The position numbers and the translations under genes are program-made. The notes under the pieces were generated by a model that ran no database searches, was not told the DNA's origin, and saw only the letters and a list, made by a program, of their open reading frames with translations. Of a DNA stretch of 48,826 bases, positions 15,597 to 23,333 are shown in pieces. The DNA lies in IMG/VR virus record IMGVR_UViG_3300044638_001853, positions 1 to 48,826 of that record, one strand, 5' to 3'. How positions within the stretch are numbered: the first letter of the stretch is position 1; each line of letters opens with the position of its first letter. This DNA is from a virus.

Positions 15597-16367
15597 ATGA
15601 AAAACGAAATTACGTTAGATCAGGCCCGCAAGGTTTTGGAGGTAGTTGATGTCGGCCTTTGTGGAGGGATCGGGAATCCGGTTCCGGGAGAAATGTGCGT
15701 TGAGGCTGCGGTTTGCTACGCTCTGGGACAGCCGCACGGGGACGACCCGGAATGCGTAAATGCCGCCGTGCGCCGGTTCAAAATTGAGCTCAACGACGCT
15801 AGGTGGTCCAGTAATCAGGCCCGCAGCGCGGGCATGCGAAAGTTGGCGATTGCCCAGCTAGGCACCAATGATAAGTTTTTCGACGAAAAGAAGTTTGTTG
15901 AGGTGCTAATTGAGCAGACAATACGCAAGATTGTGCCGTACGCGCTGCGCTTAGCGGTCAAAACGGCTAAAGATGAGCGCAAGCAGACGCTGGAAGAGGC
16001 TGCATTACGTTGCGAGCGGGACGGTGATAGGGCGGCAGCGTGGAATGCGCAAGAAGCCTCCTACGCCGCCTACACCGCCTCCTACGCCGCCTACGCCGCC
16101 TCCTACGCCGCCATCTACGCCTCCGCCTACGCCGCCAACGCCGCCTACGCCGCCAACGCCGCCAACGCCGCCAACGCCGCCGCCGACGCCGCCGACGCCT
16201 ACGCCGCCGCCGCCGCCTGCGCCGACGCCGCCCACGCCGCCGCCTGCGCCGACGCCGCCGCCAACGACGACATTGCTCTTAAGATGTCAGCCGACATCGG
16301 TGTGCAAGCACTCCGTGCCGCTGGAGCCCACGGCATTAAGCTCATGGATCAACTAATCCCAGAATGA
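15597..16367 (+). CDS. Protein with Ala/Tyr-rich tandem repeat domain (repeat set 2)
   Basis: This 256-residue protein starts at the ATG at 15597, behind the leader AAAAACAACCA. It has a normal N-terminal domain (MKNEITLDQARKVLEVVDVG; EMCVEAAVCYALGQPHGDDP; then NQARSAGMRKLAIAQLGTND, to about residue 150), followed by a repeat region of AAY, AAN, AAS and AAD units, and the end QALRAAGAHGIKLMDQLIPE. The domain layout parallels the gene at 13985 although the sequences differ. Its stop overlaps the endolysin start. Function unknown. Confidence 0.7.
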   Translation: MKNEITLDQARKVLEVVDVGLCGGIGNPVPGEMCVEAAVCYALGQPHGDDPECVNAAVRRFKIELNDARWSSNQARSAGMRKLAIAQLGTNDKFFDEKKFVEVLIEQTIRKIVPYALRLAVKTAKDERKQTLEEAALRCERDGDRAAAWNAQEASYAAYTASYAAYAASYAAIYASAYAANAAYAANAANAANAAADAADAYAAAAACADAAHAAACADAAANDDIALKMSADIGVQALRAAGAHGIKLMDQLIPE

Positions 16368-16753
16368 AAACACTACTCGCGCTAATCGCGCTATCAGGGT
16401 CAGCATTCGCAGCCCCACCAGAGGCTTTCTGGAGGGCTTTGCATCAGGTAGAGACCGGCGGGCGGTTTGGAGCCATCAAGGGAGATGGAGGCGCAGCCCT
16501 TGGACCCCTGCAACTTCACAGGGGCTTCCACAGGGACAGTGCCGTGCCTGGACCATTTGAGCGGGTGGCCGATTTGAGCTACGCCCGTAGGGTGGCGACT
16601 GCGTATTATAAGCGGTACGCTCCTGAGGCATGGGAGCGCGGGGACGTTGTTGTGTTGGCCCGCATCCACAATGGAGGCCCGAGGGGGCACCAGAAGGCCG
16701 CCACCCTAGCCTATTCCCGCAAGGTCGTGGCCGCGATGGGGGGTAAGCGATGA
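16364..16753 (+). CDS. Exported endolysin, lysozyme/transglycosylase (SLT) type
   Basis: This 129-residue protein carries a Sec-type signal peptide (MKTLLALIALSGSAFAAPP). The catalytic domain follows: FWRALHQVETGGRFGAIKGD with the probable catalytic Glu in QVETGG, then GAALGPLQLHRGFHRDS and, near the end, ARIHNGGPRGHQKAATLAYS. The GPLQ and NGGP motifs are typical of lytic transglycosylase-like phage lysins. It would cut peptidoglycan glycan strands after export. It overlaps the preceding gene by four bases. A signal-peptide lysin needs the holin mainly to trigger membrane collapse. Confidence 0.8.
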   Translation: MKTLLALIALSGSAFAAPPEAFWRALHQVETGGRFGAIKGDGGAALGPLQLHRGFHRDSAVPGPFERVADLSYARRVATAYYKRYAPEAWERGDVVVLARIHNGGPRGHQKAATLAYSRKVVAAMGGKR

Positions 16754-17121
16754 GCACCACCAACGACCAGCCCGCCGCCGACTACGCCACGCTGCGAACG
16801 CTTGCCGACAACCAAGCTGAGGACATTGAGCGGCTGCACGCCAAGATCGCGAACCAAGCCGAGCGCATCCGGCACCTCGAAGGCGCGACCAATCACGCGA
16901 CGGGCACGCCGCTGTCGCAAGCACAGGCCAAGATTGTTGCCCTCGAAAGCCAGCTTGAGGCCCACGCATGGACGATCAGCCCCGCCATGGCGCAGGCGCA
17001 GATTGACGCGCTAAACGCCCAGATTTATCGGCTGAGAGCCGCGCTGATAAAAATTGCTTACATGACGCGACACGAATGGTCGGCAAATGTTGCCGTAGAA
17101 GCGTTGGAGGGCCAGCCATGA
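16750..17121 (+). CDS. Coiled-coil protein downstream of endolysin (Rz-like position)
   Basis: This 123-residue protein has heptad-like helices (LADNQAEDIERLHAKIANQA, followed by ERIRHLEG, and IVALESQLEAHAWTISPAMA). There is no signal peptide or membrane span. It overlaps both neighbours by four bases. Its place between the endolysin and a small membrane protein recalls a spanin pair, but lack of a lipobox or N-terminal anchor argues against an o-spanin. Function unknown. Confidence 0.65.
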   Translation: MSTTNDQPAADYATLRTLADNQAEDIERLHAKIANQAERIRHLEGATNHATGTPLSQAQAKIVALESQLEAHAWTISPAMAQAQIDALNAQIYRLRAALIKIAYMTRHEWSANVAVEALEGQP

Positions 17122-17264
17122 ATATGCACCCCTACGTGACGGCACTAGTCATCTTCTCACTAGTGGTCGTCCTCCTGGGCATCGCCGTTGTTGCGGTGAT
17201 GATGTCCGGCAGCGACCGGCTATATCCGCCAGACGACAGGGAGGACGACGACGATGAGGACTAG
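17118..17264 (+). CDS. Small single-span membrane protein with acidic tail
   Basis: This 48-residue protein starts at the ATGA overlap at 17118. Residues 6-30 are one transmembrane helix (VTALVIFSLVVVLLGIAVVA), followed by a strongly acidic tail (PPDDREDDDDED). It lies two genes after the endolysin, so a lysis role (antiholin or inner-membrane partner) is possible but only inferred. Its last four bases overlap the stop of a small gene on the opposite strand. Confidence 0.65.
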   Translation: MNMHPYVTALVIFSLVVVLLGIAVVAVMMSGSDRLYPPDDREDDDDED

Positions 17265-17425
17265 CGGTTGAGGATGGTCGTAAATGTCGGGCTCTCGCGA
17301 ATTACGACGTAGGGCCGCATCACACCATCCCAGCAAGCAAGCTCAACTTTCTTTACCGGCTTCTCCGATTTTACTTGAGGCCGTTCAACAAAAATAGGAT
17401 TACCAAACAAATCAATTTCCGGCAT
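17261..17425 (-). CDS. Small protein gene on the opposite strand within early operon
   Basis: ATG complementary to 17423-17425, stop complementary to 17261-17263. The 54-residue product starts MPEIDLFGNPIFVERPQVKS and ends YVVIRESPTFTTILNR. The composition and the IDLFGNPI motif look like real small phage proteins rather than random translation, and it fills the only gap between plus-strand genes here. It is the one minus-strand gene inside the early region. Function unknown. Confidence 0.55.
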   Translation of the reverse strand: MPEIDLFGNPIFVERPQVKSEKPVKKVELACWDGVMRPYVVIRESPTFTTILNR

Positions 17426-17473
17426 AGAGAAAACATAAACAACCCAAAAAAACAGTCAATAACAACGAGACAA

Positions 17474-17692
17474 ATGGCACTAATTCACCACGCCGCCGCG
17501 ATCCCCGTAGATGGGGAGCAGTGGAGGCTTCGTATGGAAATGTGGATGGAGGCATCGAGGCCCGAACCGCTTTCCGAAATCATCAGAGGGCTAGACGACA
17601 TGCGGATCGACTACGATTTGAGCCGCTGCGTCGTTTACACGTCGCCACTTATCCCAGATGAGGACGATGACTTCCGGGAGGCACGCGCATGA
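17474..17692 (+). CDS. Hypothetical small early protein
   Basis: This 72-residue protein starts at MALIHHAAAIPVDGEQWRLR, a more likely start than the upstream ATG at 17375 because the upstream part covers the opposite-strand gene. It contains MEMWMEASRPEPLSEIIRGL and an acidic end. It overlaps the next gene by four bases. No domain is recognised. Confidence 0.6.
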   Translation: MALIHHAAAIPVDGEQWRLRMEMWMEASRPEPLSEIIRGLDDMRIDYDLSRCVVYTSPLIPDEDDDFREARA

Positions 17693-17913
17693 GCACCATA
17701 ATCAATGACGGAGGATCGGCGTTTCCGTATGGGCAAAAGAACTTCACCGAACGCTCAAGCGAAGGCATGTCCCTACGCGACTACTTCGCGGGGCAGGCTT
17801 TGGCTGGCATGATGGCTAACAAAAATGCTCAGGATTGGACGCTCTCGGAGGTGGCTACCGATTGTTACCTATATGCCGACGCGCTGCTTAAACATAGGAT
17901 GGCACGCCGATGA
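17689..17913 (+). CDS. Conserved hypothetical phage protein
   Basis: This 74-residue protein contains INDGGSAFPYGQKN and GMSLRDYFAGQALAGMMANK. This pair of motifs (GGSAFP followed by GMSLRDYFA-QAL) recurs in many phage and prophage proteins of unknown function. The C-terminal half is helical, with a Tyr-rich YLYADALLKHR end. It is coupled to both neighbours by ATGA overlaps. Confidence 0.8.
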   Translation: MSTIINDGGSAFPYGQKNFTERSSEGMSLRDYFAGQALAGMMANKNAQDWTLSEVATDCYLYADALLKHRMARR

Positions 17914-18158
17914 TCAAGGAACAGCTACCCATGATCACCGCCGAACACGACGTAGAGGCATACAAGGAAGTCCTCGACATCATGGCCGCCCGCATCAAGC
18001 GGGCAGAGCAACACAACAGCTATCTAAGCGAAGCGCTTTTCGAGTGCCAGAAACGTGTGGAACGACTTAATGCAGAGCTTGAGCAATATGCGAGGAAATC
18101 AATCCCTGCATTGGCACCAAACACCCCGAGCAATGACCTTCCGAACGATAACCCATGA
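17910..18158 (+). CDS. Hypothetical coiled-coil protein
   Basis: This 82-residue protein is mostly helical (DVEAYKEVLDIMAARIKRAE and EALFECQKRVERLNAELEQY), with a disordered Pro/Asn-rich tail. It is translationally coupled on both sides. No function recognised. Confidence 0.6.
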   Translation: MIKEQLPMITAEHDVEAYKEVLDIMAARIKRAEQHNSYLSEALFECQKRVERLNAELEQYARKSIPALAPNTPSNDLPNDNP

Positions 18159-18421
18159 CGACTGGATCCGAAGCATTAGACACGCCCGCAAGTGGCGCAC
18201 CGCGAGAGCGCAAGCTCAGGCTCAGGCGCGGGCCGAAGCCAGAGAACGGCATTTGCCGGGTGCGCTTGTTGAAGTGCGGGCCATTCGTGAGGCAGGAGAC
18301 GGAGGACATCCTCATGGCGTGGAAGAAGATTTACGGGATCACTCCCGGCAGAGCCATTGACCAAGTGATTGCCTACGTTTCGCGGGATCCTCGCTTTCAG
18401 CTCAACACCAAAAACCAATGA
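18155..18421 (+). CDS. Hypothetical basic protein
   Basis: This 88-residue protein has a basic N-terminus (PRERKLRLRRGPKPENGICR) and a helical second half (RQETEDILMAWKKIYGITPG, then RAIDQVIAYV). The shape suggests a nucleic-acid-binding or ribbon-helix-helix-like regulator, though the match is not specific. It is coupled by four-base overlaps within the run of small genes. Confidence 0.6.
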   Translation: MTTGSEALDTPASGAPRERKLRLRRGPKPENGICRVRLLKCGPFVRQETEDILMAWKKIYGITPGRAIDQVIAYVSRDPRFQLNTKNQ

Positions 18422-18735
18422 CCCAAGCCCAAGCACAAACCACCAACGAAAACGCCGTCTCATCACTCTTTGCGACCATATCCAGGCTGTCCCCGCAGTA
18501 CCACATTCTCGTCAATGCCAACGCCGAAAAGGTGGAGTCCGTACTAGACGAATCGCGGAGACGGGAGCAGCTGAGAGAAAAAGACATTGCCAAGATATTT
18601 AGCTTGAAATACAACGGGGGTTGCCCCAATACCCAGATTGCCCGCGTGATGAACATCAGCGACGTAACGGTGTACAACATTTTGCGTAGAAAACATAAAC
18701 TATCGGCCAACTGGCCAAAACACGAAAAAGAATGA
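18418..18735 (+). CDS. Putative helix-turn-helix regulator
   Basis: This 105-residue protein has a helix-turn-helix near its C-terminus: GGCPNTQIARVMNISDVTVY followed by NILRRK (about residues 68-93). The N-terminal part is helical (RREQLREKDIAKIFSLKYNG). It lies just before the nucleotide and recombination genes, so it may regulate the early operon. The fold call is moderately secure; target and partner are unknown. Confidence 0.6.
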   Translation: MTQAQAQTTNENAVSSLFATISRLSPQYHILVNANAEKVESVLDESRRREQLREKDIAKIFSLKYNGGCPNTQIARVMNISDVTVYNILRRKHKLSANWPKHEKE

Positions 18736-19262
18736 GCCTAGAATTAGACAGCAACAATAGCCGCCGCTTAGGCGTTGGGGAACGTATTAACGCGGGTGTG
18801 TTCGCACGCCCTTGGTGTAGTGGCCTAGACTGGGCAATGGTCGGACCAGACGATCACGTTTGCGGTAGCTACGTCCCGGATGACTGTGACCTAGAGTACC
18901 GAGAGTATCTCATGGTTGAGGGAGCCGAGGACACGCCAGAGGAAGAAGATCCGTCCGAGCCAAACGTGGATCACATTGTGGAGATGCTTGGGATTAGGAC
19001 CGAGATGGGCAAGAAAGCCCTCGCCCTTGCGCTCAGGAACGTGCAGGTGCTGGACAGCAAGCAACTCGATTACGGTTCCGCCAACATCGCAGACTTCGGG
19101 GAGTACGGTGTTCTGGTGCGCGCCAACGATAAGGTTGCTCGCCTGAAGAACTTGCTAACCAACGTAGCATCACCACGCAACGAGTCCATTGAAGACTCTT
19201 GGCTTGATCTCAGCAACTACAGCATAATTGCCGTCCTCTGCCGTCGCGGAGACTGGCGTTAA
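18732..19262 (+). CDS. DUF1599-like protein (nucleotide-modification-associated domain)
   Basis: This 176-residue protein carries in its second half QVLDSKQLDYGSANIADFGE, then ARLKNLLTNVASPRNESIED and SWLDLSNYSIIAVLC. A (K/D)YG-S motif, the RLKNLL helix and NESIEDSWLDL(I/S)NY-II are the signature of DUF1599, also called nucleotide modification associated domain 1. Members occur in phages next to DNA-modification and replication genes. The N-terminal 75 residues are variable. The catalytic role is not established. Confidence 0.75.
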   Translation: MSLELDSNNSRRLGVGERINAGVFARPWCSGLDWAMVGPDDHVCGSYVPDDCDLEYREYLMVEGAEDTPEEEDPSEPNVDHIVEMLGIRTEMGKKALALALRNVQVLDSKQLDYGSANIADFGEYGVLVRANDKVARLKNLLTNVASPRNESIEDSWLDLSNYSIIAVLCRRGDWR

Positions 19263-19266
19263 TACC

Positions 19267-19806
19267 ATGGAAACCACGAATCACTTCGCCGCCCTCGCGG
19301 CTATCAACGTAAACGACAAGACCGAGAAAAAGAACGGGCTAACCTATTTGTCTTGGGCTTGGGCTGTTGACCAGCTCATGCGGAGAGATCCCAGCGCAAG
19401 CTGGGTGTTCGGTGAGCCCGTGCGGTGGAACGAGACCGTGATGGTGTCATGCACCGTCACAGCCTTTGGCAAGCCCATGACCGCGCACCTTCCGGTGATG
19501 GACCACCGCAACAAGGCCATCCCTAACCCAGACGCCTTCCAGGCTAACGTTGCCATGCAGAGATGTCTTGTGAAGGCCATCGCTCTCCACGGTCTCGGGC
19601 TGTACATCTACGCTGGCGAAGACCTGCCAGAAGGCGAGCCAGAGCCAAAGATCAGCGAGCAGACCCGCGCAAAGCTGACCGAGCTTGCCACAACAAAAGA
19701 AATTGCAACGAAGATTGATTTAGCTCTTGCAAAGAAGGGACGTAGCTCCCTTGATGACCTTACCGAGGACGAAGCACAGAAGCTCATCCTTTGGCTCAAC
19801 CGCTAA
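19267..19806 (+). CDS. Single-strand annealing protein, DUF1071/Sak3 family
   Basis: This 179-residue protein runs from the ATG at 19267. NGLTYLSWAWAVDQLMRRDP near the N-terminus, the central AHLPVMDHRNKAI and QRCLVKAIALHGLGLYIYAG followed by EDLPEG are hallmarks of DUF1071 (Sak3-type) annealing proteins. These bind single-stranded DNA and pair complementary strands in phage recombination, usually together with a nuclease. Here an SSB-like protein and a PD-(D/E)XK exonuclease follow in the same operon, which fits a Red-like system. The C-terminal helical tail (residues 125-179) is typical. Confidence 0.88.
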   Translation: METTNHFAALAAINVNDKTEKKNGLTYLSWAWAVDQLMRRDPSASWVFGEPVRWNETVMVSCTVTAFGKPMTAHLPVMDHRNKAIPNPDAFQANVAMQRCLVKAIALHGLGLYIYAGEDLPEGEPEPKISEQTRAKLTELATTKEIATKIDLALAKKGRSSLDDLTEDEAQKLILWLNR

Positions 19807-19811
19807 TCCAC

Positions 19812-20084
19812 ATGAACTATACCGCAAAGATTGACGTTAAGAAGATTGACAAGGCCCACCTCTACAAGGGTCAGTACCTTGACCTTGTGATTTGGGAGAA
19901 CCGCGACGGTCCCGGTCAGTACGGGGACACCCACATGATCGTCCAGAGCGTATCCAAGGAAGACCGCCAAGCAGGGAAGAAGGGTCCCATTGTCGGCAAC
20001 CTGCGCCCGATGGAGAGCAAGGGTGAGGTTAAGTCCAAGCCTGCCTTCAAGCAGGAGGAGAACAACGAGGACATCCCGTTTTAA
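19812..20084 (+). CDS. SSB-like single-stranded DNA-binding protein
   Basis: This 90-residue protein starts at MNYTAKIDVKKIDKAHLYKG. Beta-strands (QYLDLVIWENRDGPGQYGDT, then HMIVQSVS) fit a small OB fold. The C-terminus EENNEDIPF matches the acidic DDIPF-type tail through which SSBs recruit replication partners. It lies directly between the annealing protein and the exonuclease. The fold assignment is by inference from the tail and context. Confidence 0.65.
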   Translation: MNYTAKIDVKKIDKAHLYKGQYLDLVIWENRDGPGQYGDTHMIVQSVSKEDRQAGKKGPIVGNLRPMESKGEVKSKPAFKQEENNEDIPF

Positions 20085-20114
20085 CCAGCAACCCAACAGT
20101 CAAAAAAACACCAC

Positions 20115-20315
20115 ATGACAGCGAACATCACAACAGAGGTCACGACCATAGTTGACCACTACGCCAATCTGGCGAACTCATACGCCTCAAAGGCGGGGCA
20201 GCTCTACGGCATGCTGGAGATCCTGCCAATTATCACCCAGGGCCTGAGCCAAGAGGAACTCCACAAGTCCATCAGGACGGCCTCAGAGAGGGCCAAGGAG
20301 ATCATGTCCACATGA
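20115..20315 (+). CDS. Hypothetical small helical protein
   Basis: This 66-residue protein is all helical (VTTIVDHYANLANSYASKAG and ILPIITQGLSQEELHKSIRT). It overlaps the exonuclease start by four bases. It may be an accessory of the recombination module, but nothing in the sequence shows that. Confidence 0.6.
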   Translation: MTANITTEVTTIVDHYANLANSYASKAGQLYGMLEILPIITQGLSQEELHKSIRTASERAKEIMST

Positions 20316-21112
20316 GCCACTGGTACACCAGAGACGGCTTGACCTGCCACAAGCAGCGCAGCAAGAAGAACGGGGAGGAGCGCGACACGACCCTTCATGA
20401 CGCAAAGAGGCTGTTGCTTCTCCCCTCAGTCACCGCCATCACCGCGATCATGGCCAACAATGGCCTAGATTTCTACAAGAAACAGTCGGTGGCCAAGGCG
20501 GCCTATGCGTGCCCTGCGTCTTCCTTTGAGACCGAGGACGAGTACATCTCGCACGTTCTCAAGAAGGCGGACGAGCCAATGCAATTGGCCCAAGACTTTG
20601 GCACCCTCATCCACGCCCGACTAGATAGCATTCTGGGCGATAACGGCTCCGTTGCAGAGGGTGAGATGGTCATGCTCCCAGAAGGCCGGGAAGTGCCATT
20701 AGTCTCGATCATTGACCCTGCGCTTGATGTCATCCGTGGCCTGAACCTGGAGTTTCAATCAACGGAGCGCATCCTGACGTCTCGCCTTGGCTATGCCGGT
20801 ACGTCGGACGTACTGGCGATGAAGAACGGGCTGCCCATCATTGTGGACTATAAGACCAAAAAGACCACAGAGGGCGAGCCCATTGCCCCCTACCCTGAAC
20901 AAAAAATGCAGATTGCCGCCTATTGGCATGCGGCCTTCCCCCCATGGGTTGATTCTCCCATGGGTGGTTGCAACATCTTCATAAGCTCTACGGAGCCGGG
21001 GCGGGTGGAGGCCCACTGGTATGAAAGCGAGGAGCTAGAGCATGCTTGGGAAACCTTCAAGGCTTGCCTTGCCCTCTGGAAGCAGGCCAAGAAATACGAG
21101 AGCGGCTGGTAG
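20312..21112 (+). CDS. PD-(D/E)XK exonuclease, RecB/Cas4-like
   Basis: This 266-residue protein has a helical N-terminal region (DFGTLIHARLDSILGD with the conserved His) and the nuclease core. GYAGTSDVLAMKNG supplies the first Asp, LPIIVDYKTKK is the DxK motif, and YPEQKMQIAAYWHA is the Q-x3-Y motif typical of RecB-family nucleases. It probably resects double-stranded DNA ends so that the annealing protein at 19267 can act. It is followed by a terminator hairpin. The catalytic residues look intact. Confidence 0.85.
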   Translation: MSHWYTRDGLTCHKQRSKKNGEERDTTLHDAKRLLLLPSVTAITAIMANNGLDFYKKQSVAKAAYACPASSFETEDEYISHVLKKADEPMQLAQDFGTLIHARLDSILGDNGSVAEGEMVMLPEGREVPLVSIIDPALDVIRGLNLEFQSTERILTSRLGYAGTSDVLAMKNGLPIIVDYKTKKTTEGEPIAPYPEQKMQIAAYWHAAFPPWVDSPMGGCNIFISSTEPGRVEAHWYESEELEHAWETFKACLALWKQAKKYESGW

Positions 21113-21130
21113 TCCACCCCGTCCATGAAT

Positions 21131-21154
21131 ATCGGGAGCCCCACTCCCGATTTT
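21131..21154 (+). terminator. Rho-independent terminator after exonuclease
   Basis: The perfect 8-bp stem ATCGGGAG/CTCCCGAT with five-base loop CCCCA is followed by TTTTCTTGGTTCTT. The T tract is interrupted, so termination may be partial. It would separate the recombination genes from the replication genes. Confidence 0.7.
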
Positions 21155-21178
21155 CTTGGTTCTTACACCTAAACAAAC

Positions 21179-21811
21179 ATGCAGCTAGACGGCATCATTT
21201 TCATGGAATCCAGCGGCGTTATCCGCGAGGCGTTCCGGGCTCGGGGGCTCAACGTGTATTCCTGCGATCTTTTCGCGGCGGACGATGGGTCCCCGCACCA
21301 TTTCCAAGGGGACGCCCGGCAAGTGATTCGTGAACACCCAGCCCCGTTCTACGGATTCCACCCTTCATGCACCTACCTTTGCGGTTCGGGCATTCACTGG
21401 AATAATCGTGGCCGAGGCTGGGAGAAAACAGATCAGGCGTTGGGCTTCATCCTGTGGTGCATGTCGCACACCGATACGCCGTATTATTTGGAGAACCCAC
21501 GGGGCATTATCTCTACGATGATTCGACGGCCAGACCAAGAGGTTCAGCCGTACCAATTCGGGGACGACGCCAGCAAACTGACGGGGCTGTGGCTAAATCG
21601 CCTTCCACGCTTGCGGATAGATGGAGCTAAGCGTTTACCGGGTCGCATGGTCATGCACAAAGGCAAGCTGGTTGAACGCTGGAGCAACCAGACCGATTCC
21701 GGCCAGAACCGACTTCCGCCGAGTGCGGATAGGTGGAAGGCCCGTAGCAGATCTTACCCAGGGATTGCGGCGGCGATGGCTGAACAATGGGGACAACCCA
21801 AACTCCTATGA
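21179..21811 (+). CDS. DNA cytosine methyltransferase-like protein
   Basis: This 210-residue protein resembles a compact phage family usually annotated as DNA cytosine methyltransferase. The SAM-site-like start is MESSGVIREAFRARGLNVYS followed by CDLF. FHPSCTYLCGSGIHWNN is the expected catalytic-loop position. YYLENPRGI, then QPYQFGDDASKLTGLWLNRL, and RSRSYPGIAAAMAEQWG at the end complete the match. The usual His-Pro-Pro-Cys is His-Pro-Ser-Cys here. It lacks a separate target-recognition domain. It overlaps the helicase start by four bases. Activity on DNA is assumed from the family, not shown. Confidence 0.75.
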   Translation: MQLDGIIFMESSGVIREAFRARGLNVYSCDLFAADDGSPHHFQGDARQVIREHPAPFYGFHPSCTYLCGSGIHWNNRGRGWEKTDQALGFILWCMSHTDTPYYLENPRGIISTMIRRPDQEVQPYQFGDDASKLTGLWLNRLPRLRIDGAKRLPGRMVMHKGKLVERWSNQTDSGQNRLPPSADRWKARSRSYPGIAAAMAEQWGQPKLL

Positions 21812-23145
21812 CAAACACCGACCTTCCGCACACCCTTGACGGTGAACGCGCCATCCTCTCCTGCATCCTTCTAGATGGTGCCGCCTCCCTGTCCAAAGCA
21901 TTGGATGCCAAGATCGGTGAGGAAGCCTTCTTTGACCCCATCCACCGCAAGGTTTGGCGAGCAATCCTCTGGCTACACAAGAACAACCAAGCCATTGACA
22001 TCACCATCTTAGCTGACGAACTAAACAAAAAGGGAAAGCTGGAGGAGATTGGGGGGATCGAAGGCTTAATGCAGGCAACCAAAGGCGTTGCCACAACCAT
22101 CCAGTTTGACCATTGGCTTGAGCGCGTCCGCGATGCGTACATCAACCGCAAGCTGATCGAGACCTGCGACCGCATGGCCGAGAAGGCCCGCGCCAACTCC
22201 GGCTCCGTAGAGGACTTCGTTCAAGCAACACACGACATCCTCTCTGTTCGCCACGCCACGCAGACCATCCAGACCCTCTCCCAAGCCTCAGACGAGGCTA
22301 TCGTTCGCGCTGAAAGCATCCTAGCCGGGACAGAGAAGCCAGAGGAGCGTGGCCTTAGCTGGCCTTGGGCAGACTGGAACACCCGCTTTGGCCCAGCCAC
22401 CGCTGGGGAACTAGTCATCATTGGGGCACGCCCCGGCATAGGTAAAAGCTCCAGCGCACGCCAATGCTGCCTCTCATGGGCAGAGGGCGGGGAAGTGCTG
22501 CTGTTCAGCCGGGAAATGCCCATTGGCGGGCTTCCGTACCTGTTTGCCCAGCAAATCTCAGGCATCTCATGGAAGGAGTTCCGTGACCGCAAGCTGCACA
22601 AAAGCGACGAAGCGGACTTCATCGAAGCCCTGAAGGCTATCCGCGCCATGAAGCGACTGCACATCTTTGACCGCGACCGCACACTCTCCCAGGTTACGGC
22701 CCGCATCCGTGCATTCTCACAAGTCAAGAAGGTCAAGGCTATAGCCATTGACTACCTTCAGCGATACGATCCACAGCAAGACAAGGGCGAGACCCGAGAC
22801 GTAGCCCTTGGCCGCATGAGCATGGCTTTTAAGGACATGGCTGTTGATCTAGGCGTGCCCGTCCTGCTGCTGGCACAAGTCTCTCGCGGCGTTGAAAGAG
22901 AGGCCAGAGAGCCACGCATAAGCGACCTCCGCGAGTCCGGCAATCTGGAGCAGGATGCCGACCGTATTATCTTCTTGCACGCCCCCGCACAAACCCCTAG
23001 CGGTATGTCCAATGATCCAACTGATCGCTCACTAACCAACCTTTACACAGAAGCCATTCAGGCAAAGGGACGCGGAGAAGGACAGGACCGCGCACCCCTT
23101 AACTTCCACCGTCCGACAACCCGTTTCCTAAGCATCCAATCATGA
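21808..23145 (+). CDS. dnaB: Replicative DNA helicase, DnaB family
   Basis: This 445-residue helicase starts at the ATGA overlap at 21808. Residues 1-150 form the helical N-terminal domain (DGERAILSCILLDGAA and HRKVWRAILWLHKNNQ). Walker A is GARPGIGKS (206-214), with FSREMP after it as the usual motif H1a region. Walker B is AIAIDYLQRY, and the downstream LLLAQVSRGVE and ISDLRESGNLEQDAD are canonical DnaB motifs. It unwinds the phage replication fork as a hexamer. No primase, loader or DNA polymerase is visible in the window, so the phage would recruit those of the host. Confidence 0.95.
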   Translation: MTNTDLPHTLDGERAILSCILLDGAASLSKALDAKIGEEAFFDPIHRKVWRAILWLHKNNQAIDITILADELNKKGKLEEIGGIEGLMQATKGVATTIQFDHWLERVRDAYINRKLIETCDRMAEKARANSGSVEDFVQATHDILSVRHATQTIQTLSQASDEAIVRAESILAGTEKPEERGLSWPWADWNTRFGPATAGELVIIGARPGIGKSSSARQCCLSWAEGGEVLLFSREMPIGGLPYLFAQQISGISWKEFRDRKLHKSDEADFIEALKAIRAMKRLHIFDRDRTLSQVTARIRAFSQVKKVKAIAIDYLQRYDPQQDKGETRDVALGRMSMAFKDMAVDLGVPVLLLAQVSRGVEREAREPRISDLRESGNLEQDADRIIFLHAPAQTPSGMSNDPTDRSLTNLYTEAIQAKGRGEGQDRAPLNFHRPTTRFLSIQS

Positions 23146-23333
23146 CCACCGAAGAACTAGAAGCAGCAGGCTTTGCCCCACTCACAGACCCCTATGAAAT
23201 GCCAAGGGAGGAGGAGGAGCTTGAACGCTGCAAGAAGCAGCTAGAGAACGGCAAGGCTGGCCCCATCCCCTATCGGATGCGCTGGATTGACCATGAGTTC
23301 GTAGAAATTTGGGCTAAACCACGGGTCAAATGA
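23142..23333 (+). CDS. Hypothetical acidic small protein
   Basis: This 63-residue protein (MTTEELEAAGFAPLTDPYEM, then ERCKKQLENGKAGPIPYRMR) overlaps the helicase stop and the next start by four bases each. The acidic N-terminal helix and C-terminal strand (WIDHEFVEIWAK) give no family match. Confidence 0.65.
   Translation: MTTEELEAAGFAPLTDPYEMPREEEELERCKKQLENGKAGPIPYRMRWIDHEFVEIWAKPRVK

Noticed and set aside
16060-16262. Pro-rich and Gly-rich frames across the second repeat region
   Set aside because: They are frame-shifted or antisense readings of the Ala-rich gene at 15597-16367.
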